Below are positions 11,230-20,259 of a stretch of 25,995 bases of DNA, one piece after another (positions within the stretch are counted from its first letter, which is position 1; every line of letters starts with the position of its first letter). The position numbers and the translations under genes were made by a program. Where the stretch lies: the NCBI GenBank assembly GCA_036897625.1, contig JAYMTA010000618.1:1-25995 (forward strand), written 5' to 3'. Below the pieces are notes generated by a model. It ran no database searches. It had not been told where the DNA came from and saw only the letters and a program-made list of their open reading frames with translations. Source of the stretch: Pelargonium cotyledonis (taxonomy: Eukaryota > Streptophyta > Magnoliopsida > Geraniales > Geraniaceae).

Positions 11230-14182
11230 ATGGCTCCAGTATCATTGCCTCCCGGTTTCCGGTTCCACCCTACCGATGAGGAACTGGTTGCTTACTATCT
11301 CAAGAGAAAGATCAATGGTCGCAAGATCGACTTGGAGATCATTCCTGAAGTTGATCTTTATAAGTGTGAGCCTTGGGATTTACCAGGTACGCCATTTAAT
11401 TACCATACCATGCATAACCTAATGTTTATATACATGTTTTTGATCATTTCTAATAGTTTTTATCAGTTGAGGTACACAATAATGACAGTTCATTCTTCAC
11501 TCAAAACCTCACCCAGCCCACCCGATTTAAGGAGTTGAATACAGCCCCTCTCAGAGCTAGAGTTGTGGATCGATTTTATCATTGAGTCATCCCCAAGAGA
11601 CGTTCAGTTCTTATAGTTATTTGCAAACAATTTGGTTTTAATTACTTTTATTTTCCTCCTCCTATCCCTAACCCTAGCTACCAGTACACAAAAAAGAGAA
11701 GAGGATAGAAAAGACAAAAAGAAACTGCATGAATATAAATATGAAATTCAAAGTGCTTTATTAGTCAAATATATTAAGCTTTAGCATAAAATATTGATCA
11801 TATATTGCATGTGTACTTAACAAAGGAAGTATAGCCAACGCAAGGCATTAATACAGTCCGCAAGAAGAAACTTCAAACTCAAGTCAATAAGTGTTTTGCT
11901 TTGCGGTTTTTAAAACAATGAATTATTAAGGACGTTCTAGCTAGGAAAATTTACATATATTAGGTTTAAATCTTATATAATTGGTATATTAATTACAGGA
12001 AAATCATTGTTACCTAGCAAAGACCTTGAATGGTATTTCTTCAGTCCTAGAGACCGTAAGTACCCAAATGGATCAAGGACTAATCGAGCCACCAAAGCCG
12101 GATACTGGAAGGCGACCGGAAAGGATCGAAAAGTAAATTCCCAAACCCATGCGGTTGGCATGAAGAAAACCCTAGTTTACTATAGAGGGAGAGCACCTCA
12201 TGGTGCAAGAACAGGCTGGGTCATGCACGAGTACCGTCTTGACGAGAGAGAATGCGATAATATTGCTTCTGGCTTGCAGGTTTGCTACATTATTTCAATT
12301 CACATATATATTCTTTTTAGTGTAACATTATTTTGGGCATGACTAAATGGCATGTCATTTGCAGGATGCATATGCACTTTGTCGCATATTCAAGAAGAGC
12401 ACGAACATCGTTCCCAGGATCGGGGAGCGATATGTTAACGTTACGAGTAATCAAATGTGCAGCGATCATTCCTCGAGCTTAGAGCTATATTCCGAGGGAA
12501 GATGCGAAGATTTGGAGAGCTCCAACTATCCATTTCCGGTAGAGAGCTCATCTCACAATGGATATGGTCCCATGTCACATGATAATAACAATTCAGTTGC
12601 AAGGGACCAAGAATGGAACCAATACATATCAGATGAGACCTTCAGCTTCAAAGCTCCAACCCTACCCAATTTCGGAACCATGACATATCCTCCATCCAGG
12701 GTATGTGAACTTTTAGTTGAGTCAGTTCTCTAACAGATTTAACCGTTTATTTATCGGTACGTTTCCTTTGTTGGTAGGTTGATATTGCCTTACAGTGTGC
12801 AAGGTTGCAGAATAGGCTCTCACTGCCCCCATTAATGGTGGAAGATTTCCCTCAAGGACTCGGATCAGGGCTCAACACATCATCCGGGAACGCGAACAAG
12901 ACAGATATTTTGCAGGAGATTCTCTCAGTTGCTCATGCTTCCCAGGAACTGATAAACCAATCCAACACTATTGCACCTGATCACACATGGGGTGGAAGTT
13001 ATGGTCCAGCTGATGATTTCACCTTCGCCGCGGCCTTCGGGAGGCCAAATCATTCTAATAACATGATCAATGATCCCTCTACTAATGACCATCCAATGAG
13101 GTACATTAGTGACAAATCTTGGGGAGAACAAAATGGAAGGAGGTCAATAGAGATCAGAGACTTTGATTATGGGGTCAAAAATGAGAGGATGGCTGAGAAC
13201 TTGAGATGGGTTGGCATGTCAGATAAAGATCTAGACAAGGTATATTATATACATCCAAATATTGTTTTTTTTCTTCTTTTAGATGTTTTTTTTTTTTTTT
13301 TTTTGGGGTCCCCATTTCACTCATTTTCTATAAACCCTACAGATTTTTGTGGAAGAACAGAAGATTGTACCAATAGAAAACATTTCAAGCTTCCAGCAGA
13401 GAAGATCAGATGAGTATGAGCAAGTTCAAGGTAAATGCACTACTATACTATAATTACTAGTACTTTTCTTTTACATAATCTTGAAGTTGTTAACCATATA
13501 TAAAACTTTATATTTTGCAGATGATCATAACAATAACGACTTCAACAACGACGATATGAATGATTTCTCGCTCGCGTTCATCAACAATGAAGAGCATGAA
13601 AACTTCTTGGACGACGGGGTGATGGAAGGGTTTTCAAATAGCCCGAGCTTCGAGGTTGTGGAGGAAATCAAGGTTAACCATGGCATGTTCATCTCCACCC
13701 GCCAAGTTGCAGACACATTCTTCCACCAGACAGTGCCTTCACACACTGTCAAGGTCCATCTCAACCCTATCTTGCCCAACAGCTTTGTGGTGGAGAGGGC
13801 AGATTCAAGCACAAATAGGGTCAACAAGAATTACAAAAGAATGTCACCATCTTCTCCAAAGCCTGTGTTGCCTTGGAAGAGCATAGCAAACACCATCTTC
13901 CACATAATTGCACTCATGCTCATGCATTGCAACATGTACAATATTGGGGAGTGCATGGAAGATCGTGTTAGCAAGTTGATCACGGATGGTGCTGACTATG
14001 ACTGTGAAGGTGAAAATGGTGATTTGTCCGGGAAACGCGGGGCAGGAAAGGGAAGGATCATGTGGAGTGAGAAGCAAGAAAAGGTTTTGTCAAGTGCAAT
14101 GTTTATGAAGAAGATGGGGATTTTTCTCACTACTGCTTTGGCTCTTTGTGTCCTTGGAGCTAACCATATGGTCACACCTTGA
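11230..14182 (+). CDS. NAC transcription factor with C-terminal hydrophobic tail, 6 exons
   Basis: Exons: 11230-11386, 11999-12279, 12365-12700, 12778-13239, 13343-13430, 13521-14182. The sum is 1986 nt, giving 661 aa. Residues about 5-165 form a complete NAC DNA-binding domain, with all subdomains visible: [82 protein letters not shown] and [11 protein letters not shown]. The [10 protein letters not shown] start and long C-terminal region resemble the NAC028/NAC045/NAC086 group; assignment to one member is not secure. The C-terminal half is acidic and asparagine-rich, as in activation domains. The last roughly 20 residues ([15 protein letters not shown]) are hydrophobic and follow a lysine-containing stretch, so the protein may be tail-anchored in a membrane and released by proteolysis, as known for NTL-type NACs. 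A second hydrophobic patch lies near [14 protein letters not shown]. Intron 1 (612 nt) lies at a conserved NAC position. Confidence 0.92.
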
Positions 14183-14543
14183 ATATTTCTCTCTTTTTCT
14201 TAAATTTTTACTTGTATCTTAACTTATTACTTTGCTAATGATGTTATTTTGTTAATCATATTCTTATTTAATTAGATGTTCTAACTCTAGATGTTAAATG
14301 GGAATTGGGCAAAAAATTGACCCCTTCTCTCTAACTTGTAGTTTATATACACTTTTCAATTGTATTCTTTTTCTATAAGTGATATACTTGTACCTTAATA
14401 CATATAATATGATTAAAAAATATTTGATTCTCTATCAGATAGATGAAAGAAAATTTCATATTCCTGTGCTTTCAATCATGATGTTTCAATATTTCATTCT
14501 TATCATAACGTTAAAATCAGTAAATGTGATCAATGGAACAAAT
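14183..14543. other. NAC 3' UTR and spacer
   Basis: AT-rich sequence after the NAC stop; it should contain the NAC 3' UTR. No gene recognised. The last 20 nt include a short palindrome that joins into the tRNA-like sequence. Confidence 0.45.
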
Positions 14544-14615
14544 TCCATTGTCGTCCAGTGGTTAGAATATCTATCTTTGACCCAGGAGACCCGGGTTTGA
14601 TTCCCGGCAATGGAA
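14544..14615 (+). pseudogene. tRNA-Glu-derived pseudogene, anticodon now UUG
   Basis: 72 nt fold as a tRNA. Acceptor stem TCCATTG/CAATGGA pairs perfectly, with discriminator A at 14615. The D arm is GTCC-AGTGGTTA-GAAT with one C/A mismatch. The T arm CCGGG-TTTGATT-CCCGG has the invariant T-loop C56 changed to T. Length, acceptor and overall sequence match plant tRNA-Glu(UUC). The anticodon loop reads CTTTGAC, so the anticodon is UUG (glutamine) instead of UUC, and the anticodon stem TCTAT/CCAGG has two mismatches. A run of six T at about 14617-14622 would serve as a Pol III terminator. The broken stem and the altered A/B-box positions suggest a decayed, non-functional copy. Confidence 0.8.
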
Positions 14616-15237
14616 ATTTTTTATTCAATTTTGTTGGACTGCTTTTTGGACCTTGTTCTTTACAATAAAGCCCACATTGCTTACATTTTCTGCTCAAGCC
14701 CATTTGTTACTTCTTTTCTTCTTCTAAACATTCTCAACATCAGATATGCTCAGTTTTTTACTCTGTTGTTGTTGTTGTAAATTATTATTTCCTCTAGTTT
14801 AAATTGAATGATCTAGATAACAACCTCAAAGAGTTATAATCAACTTATATTTGAAACACTGTTTGTAATTTATGTTATTTCACATACGAAGGCACTACAG
14901 AAAACACTATCACATCTATCCAGAGGACAACAATATTGTCAAAAACCATGCATGTTGTTTTAATCTCAGATGACCCTATCTTGGTTCCGAATAAGAAAAA
15001 AATTTACAAAGATGAACATAGAGAGAGATCAAGAAGAATAAAAAGATTGTGCTTGTCTTTCTGTCATACTTCACTTGTAACATACTGTATAAGAAGCTCA
15101 TACAAGAATGAATCAAACACTGCTATTTATTTCTAACTTGAACATGTTAATAACTTTGGCGCTTTAAGTATGATGTTTCGAACAAAAATGAGATAAGCCT
15201 GGCCCTAGTCAGATTGTTCGATGGTAAAATAAAACTG
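14616..15237. other. Spacer between tRNA relic and ALIS 3' end
   Basis: No gene recognised. It contains a short GTT microsatellite (about 14764-14777) and AT-rich DNA. The right part should be downstream flank of the minus-strand ALIS gene. Confidence 0.4.
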
Positions 15238-15243
15238 TTTATT
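15238..15243 (-). terminator. Poly(A) signal of the ALIS gene
   Basis: AATAAA on the minus strand, 53 nt downstream of the ALIS stop codon, in a sensible position for a near-upstream polyadenylation element. Plant signals are loose, so this is a candidate. Confidence 0.45.
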
Positions 15244-15295
15244 CATGGAGGGCACAGCAGTAGACGTATGAAAATGTCACAATGAGTATGAGATC

Positions 15296-18200
15296 CTAAA
15301 TAGAAAGTCCTGATGCGCTCCTGTTCCAAGACAAGTAGGATGGATCCCCCAAAGGCCTGCAATAAGAAAGTAACGAAAACATCTCAAAAACCAGGAAAAA
15401 ATGCCTGTAGTGCAGAAATATAGAGAGGAATTACACAATGGGTACTTTTCAAAGCAAACTATGATTACTATAGCTACATGACGATCGCAACCTAGGATAG
15501 AGTATCTAAAATTTATTCTCAGTCAAGTTAACTATCCTTAAATTGGGGAGAAAGGAAGTTTTAGATCTGTTGTTGACACGGAAAATGGAAAGCTGAAGAG
15601 GATAACTTACCTTGGCTTGACCAAATAAACTAGTACGAAACTTATAGCCAAGAACAAACACACGCCACCAACAGTAAGGAATGCAATGCCCAGGAAACCA
15701 TTTTTTCCACCAATCCAACTTGTAGTGGAAAGAACCAGTGTCTTTTTGCCCCCAAAACTGAAGGTGTTGTAATTGTTTTGTATGACAACTTGTATTTCCT
15801 GATTAGCATCTAGGTCTTCTTCTATCTTCCCATACAGTTTTCTGAAAGTTGGCAGGGCCGCTGTACGCATCCAAACTATAAGATCCTCTTGTTCACTCAA
15901 CTGTTAAAAAGATGCATAACCAACAAAGAGTTTATCATGCAAAAAGAAGCAAATTGCATGAAGCAGAATAATAAACTATAAGGCAACCTGAAGATCAGTG
16001 AGCTAGAACAAACCAAATAAGTTGACATACTTACAGGTATACTCTCATTAAGTTTTGCACCGCCAATCAGTGTTCCATTCTGGAAATTTTTTGGATAGAC
16101 ATCTGACCCAAATTTATGATCTCGATCACTTTTCCAAGATATGTCCTTTTTGCTGACCTCTAGCACCTTGTCTTCTACAGAAAAAGCATATGTGTCATTG
16201 AACAAACTCCACGCAATGAGGCCACAAGGCACAATGGGTTCATCATTTGCATAATCTTCAGGATTACAGTCCGAAACGTCATTCTCGCTTGCATGTGTCC
16301 GCAATTGTTCGTCATTTCTGCTTTTCACGTATCTGCAAGACATTCCACATGCAAAGTCAACAAAAAGGTACAGGATAGTTTCAATATGCCAAACACAATA
16401 TGATAACATGATGGTTTAATAGTTACATGAAAGGTATAGCAAACTGCATTATAGGTTGGAGAAAGTCATTGTCCAATTTGTCGGGCAATAATATAAAGTT
16501 ATAGAGACTTGTCAAACAGATTGTTGGTAATAGGAATCACTGAATGGCTTACAAAAATATTTTGCAGAAATTACTTCCATAGTAACCGATGATATATTTC
16601 CATATCATATTCCTCATAATAGATCAAATATAATATAATTTCATATTGTCCTGATTTTGAGCATGGATGGAGAAGAGAGCAAAATCAAATGAGTTTAATA
16701 TCAGATGAACAAGTCAATTATTGTAAACAAAATCTACCGACAGGAACTTAAACGTACCGGCGATGATTCTGGTAGAAGTTATCAAGCTGATAATAGATAT
16801 AAACAGGGCCTTGCATTTGCTTTGGAACCTGTGAAGTATTCAGTCTATGAACCTCAGCTGAAGTACATGTTACTTACTTATAGAACAGAACAACATAACA
16901 TTCAAAAGAAAACTACCCTAGTTTTAAGTACTGTACAGATCAGACTGACCTGAAGTGTCCTGACGCAAGTCTTGTTTGTTTTGCTGTTTTGAATATACGC
17001 AAGCTTATCTTCTACAGGGATGCATTCTGAATCATATTCATATCTTATTTCGACCACCTGTACATCAACATAAGTAAAAAGTCAAGTTCAATATCAGCTA
17101 GTTTTAAACATCGTAGTTAGAATTACTAAAATGACTTCTTTTTTTCAACACAGAATTACTAAAATACTAAAATGACTAATAATATACATTCTCTGATGCA
17201 AACAAGGAAGCAAGGCCAATTGGGATGAAGACAGCGCCAACAAATATAAATGCAGCAATGACCTGAAATCAAAGCAAATAGGGATGGGGGAGGATCATCA
17301 GGAAACTTAAAGCATAGAGTTCTGTGTATCATAAAAAAACATTAATCAAGTAAAAACTTAACAAGAAACACCATAATCCATACCCATCCTGGTGTTAGAA
17401 TTGGCTTGCAAGCAGGAAGTTCTTGCTGTGAAAACCTGGAGTCTGCCAACAAATAATGAAAAAAGGGTGTTACTTCAAAGGAAAAAAAATCTACTTTTAG
17501 AATGGAGGAAAATAAATACTTGAAGACACATAGAGAGACACACAATAATAGTATTAACTTATGTTACAGTTATTTTTATTTATATTTTGTCGTTGTTATT
17601 ATCATTACTCTAATACTCTCCAGCTAAACCAAAAGCCTTAAAGGGTAACACTTAAAAATGTAATATGGTACAACATTCAACCTCACATGAAAATTCTATC
17701 AATCATGCAGGGAACCCTGGCTACCTGTGTCCTGATTCCACAATTGATGCCTCCTTAACTCTGATAAAAAAAATTGATGCCTCCTCAACTACAAATTTTT
17801 TTATCGAATTCAAGTTTATTTCCCCCTCTGCCATCTAGGAGAAGAGAAAACATCGGTACAACACATGCTTACAGGAGTTCAATTTCCTTAAGAAATTGAA
17901 CTGAGGATTATTCCATTTACGAAGGGACACACTAAAACATTTCCGTATTTTATAACAATAGAGCTACAAAGTAACCATAAGGTCGTCTGTTCATGGAGCG
18001 GAAGCAATACATAGGCTTGAAATAGAAAGCAACAGCAAGTAGTCAACTAAGTAAAGATCTCTAAGGTGCCTAGTGACCACAGGCCCATTCACATGCATAC
18101 ATGAGCTAGTCCTTCCAATTGTATAAACTAATTCAGCATTTCACATCCCCTAACCCAATGTCAATGCCGCAAAATGTATGTGTAAACAATGCCAGAACCA

Positions 18201-18507
18201 GAGACCAACCCAAAGTGACATAACCATAACTACAAAATGAATCAATTACATTACTGTGAAGGCCAATTCAGAGCAGCATTTAGGTAAATTCAGAAGCCAG
18301 AGGTTCAATTACACATACAACAGAAAATGCCATTTCACTATTTCAGAAGCCATCGATTCTAGGAGAAATGAGTCAAAAAAAGAAAGATGAAATTAAAAAG
18401 AGCGAAGAAGACAGACATATGGGTTTCCTGGAATTCCTCTTAGCAGGAGTAGCAGAGGACGAATCGGAGGTGGTGGCACCGGAGCTTGATCCTCCCTTCA
18501 CATTCAT
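15296..18507 (-). CDS. ALIS: ALA-interacting subunit (ALIS, CDC50/LEM3 family), 8 exons
   Basis: Exons in transcript order: 18507-18417, 17442-17384, 17262-17188, 17057-16950, 16828-16758, 16332-16035, 15900-15611, 15356-15296. The sum is 1053 nt, giving 350 aa, the standard ALIS length. The protein is the beta subunit that P4-ATPase lipid flippases (ALA proteins) need for ER exit and activity. It has a Ser/Thr-rich cytosolic N-terminus, the family signature FSQQELPACKPILTP, a first membrane span (about 51-73), a lumenal loop, and a second span (about 303-328, GFLGIAFLTVGGVCLFLAI) followed by VYLVKPR and a short tail. In the loop, Cys87, Cys106, Cys157 and Cys171 match the conserved disulfide cysteines, and N-glycosylation sequons occur at Asn103, Asn180, Asn220 and Asn230. 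Intron 1 is 974 nt and intron 5 is 425 nt; nothing was recognised in either. The start was chosen as MNVKGGSSSG, in frame with the signature. The transposon at 18771 ends 264 nt upstream of the ATG. Confidence 0.93.
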
Positions 18508-18689
18508 CACGTCCCTTACTCTCTGTGTCGATCACTCTCTCAACTTTCGCAAATTGTCCATTTTAATTTTATTAGTATTTTTTATTTTATTTATAAAAAA
18601 TTCGGGGGCCTAGAAAAAAACCGGTTGAAAGGTAGTTATGTTTTAACATTCGGTTTCGATCCACCTAACATGCCAATTTCATGCCTACT

Positions 18690-18760
18690 AGTAGTATGAG
18701 TAGCAGTGGTCAACCACATGGATTCAGGATTTGATTCTTTGGTGAATCTCAATTCATCAC
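18690..18760 (+). mobile_element. SINE-like tRNA-derived fragment
   Basis: TAGCAGTGGTCAACCACATGG (split here as TAGCAGTGG and CAACCACATGG) resembles a Pol III A-box region, followed about 30 nt later by a B-box-like GGATTTGATTC. It directly precedes the left end of the transposon at 18771. Boundaries are approximate; no tail or target duplication was seen. Confidence 0.35.
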
Positions 18761-19031
18761 CAATATTTTAAGGGAAATGCTATTTCCACACCCATTTTGG
18801 CTTCTTCCACAGCCTTTAGTTCAATAAAATATATTAAGTCAAAAATGCCCTCACATAAAACAATATTATTATGATTACTATTAATTTATTGTGATTATTG
18901 CTTTTTTAAGTTCTTCCTATTAGCCATTATCCTTCCTATTAATTTACAAATTAATATATTGTTCCCCCCACAGCAAAACGAATGAATACCAGCTAGAAAG
19001 TTTAGAAAGGCATAGTTTTGTTAATTTTGTA

Positions 19032-19346
19032 GTAACACGGCACACAAACACATCATGAATTTAGCATGTTTGAGCTTGTACATTTTGTATTATGTCGTAT
19101 TCGTGTTGGAAAACCCAACGCGTTTATTTATTCTGTAATTTTTGTGTTGGATCTTTAAAATACGCACGCGATTAATTTGTCATGTTGTGACAAGCTTGAC
19201 ACACATAATTAAGAGTATGATTCTAAACAAATCTTAATAACATGTTTGTGTTGTGTCGTATCAAACGTGTTAAATAGTATTGTATCATATATATTTATAA
19301 TAAGTATAATGTATAATGTGTTTGGTTGTGTTTGTGTTGTGTTAAC
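19032..19346. repeat. Possible nested repeat with short inverted ends
   Basis: GTAACACGGCACACAAACAC at 19032-19051 is roughly the reverse complement of GTGTTTGTGTTGTGTTAAC at 19328-19346. The interval is rich in GTGTTG/GTCGTATTCGTGTTGG-type motifs that recur in dispersed plant repeats. Similar motifs continue past the right end to about 19400, so the boundary is uncertain. Confidence 0.3.
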
Positions 19347-19728
19347 ATGACCCATTTATTTATCATATTAAATGTGTCACGATCATATTTTATGTTTATA
19401 ATCATTGTCATGATCATATTGAGTTATTCAATATACAAACAATACGACGACACAAATTTAGTGGCAAAGATAAAAATACTCCCCCATAACACATGCCCTT
19501 ATAGCTTAAAAAAAAAAAAAAAACGCCGGAGCTGCTCTTTTCTCTCTTCCTCACACCGTGAGAGCTCCTCTCGCTGCCGCCCATACCTGACCCGCCGGAG
19601 CTCCTCTCACAGATCTGATCCGCGCGCTAGTGTCAGGAGCTCGTCCACCGGAGCTAGTGAAGCAAAAGTGGAAACCCTAACCATTACACCAACACAGATC
19701 TTGACGGCTACTGAGAAGGCTTGAAGGT

Positions 19729-19809
19729 GAGTTTCACGGAGAAGCCATGAACGGTGAGCTTCACAAAGAAGCCGTGAAAGACGAGCTTCACAAAGAAGCC
19801 ATGAACGAC
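19729..19809. repeat. Three tandem 27-bp repeats in transposon core
   Basis: Units 19729-19755, 19756-19782 and 19783-19809 each follow GAGCTTCACAAAGAAGCC plus nine variable bases. The unit length is a multiple of three, so the array stays open on both strands: nine-residue repeats like ELHKEAMND on + and SWLLCEARL-type on -. A separate 16-bp direct repeat (GGAGCTCGTCCACCGG) flanks the array at 19636-19651 and 19821-19836. Confidence 0.8.
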
Positions 19810-20215
19810 AATAGTCCAATGGAGCTCGTCCACCGGCCTCCGTAGCCGGAGGGAGAAGAGAGTGGCCGAGATCGTCAACCATCTAGCTCTGTAAATTGAG
19901 TTTTTGTTGTAGCACCAACATGCTGGTTAGGATGAATTCTAATATTAGTTCATATTATTGGTATTGTACGGGTAATTAAGTAGTTAATAGCAAATGAAAA
20001 TATAAACATAAAAGAGTAGTTAATGTAGTCATCTTTCTCTGAGGGCAATTTCGTATTTTTGAAAGACAATAAACTTAAGGCTGTGGAAGCAGCTATTTAA
20101 GTTGTGGAAATAGCATTTCCCTATTTTATTGCTCCATTTGTAAATGGTACAGAATGTAATTTTATTACACAGTTACACAAATTGATTTACATTACAAAAT
20201 ATATTACACTTCTCT

Positions 20216-20221
20216 TTTATT
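20216..20221 (-). terminator. Poly(A) signal of the sucrose synthase gene
   Basis: AATAAA on the minus strand, 39 nt past the SUS stop codon. A second AATAAA-like site follows near 20161. Cleavage after either would end the transcript just before the transposon's right end at 20122. Confidence 0.45.
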
Positions 20222-20259
20222 CCACCATTACTCCAGCATGCCTTGAACTTGTACCATCT

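Larger units (their letters stand above)
18771..20122. mobile_element. Non-autonomous DNA transposon, 46-bp terminal inverted repeats
   Basis: The left terminus 18771-18816 (AGGGAAATGCTATTTCCACA...) and the right terminus 20077-20122 are inverted repeats, 38 of 46 positions matching, with the outer 20 identical. Weaker inverted similarity continues inward (AAAATGCCCTC versus GAAATTGCCCTC). Flanks carry a candidate 7-bp direct repeat TATTTTA at 18764-18770 and 20122-20128, which shares its edge base with the terminus. The 8-bp version matches at 7 of 8 positions, hinting at hAT, while the long subterminal repeats would also suit a Mutator-like element, so the family is left open. There is no transposase frame. 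The interior holds AT-rich arms, a nested repeat (about 19032-19346), a run of A and a GC-rich core (about 19526-19880). It occupies most of the 1.75-kb gap between the SUS stop and the ALIS start. Confidence 0.75.

Noticed and set aside
14936-15136. 66-codon frame between the tRNA relic and ALIS
   Set aside because: No motif, no homology recognised, AT-rich intergenic context.
14893-15412. CACTACAG at 14893 and CTGTAGTG at 15405-15412 as ends of a CACTA element
   Set aside because: The interval includes the conserved last exon of ALIS, the flanking triplets do not match (AGG versus CAG), and similarity stops after eight bases.
19607-19882. Minus-strand 91-codon frame as a gene
   Set aside because: It lies in a GC-rich, repeat-bearing transposon core with no conserved domain; treated as a repeat.
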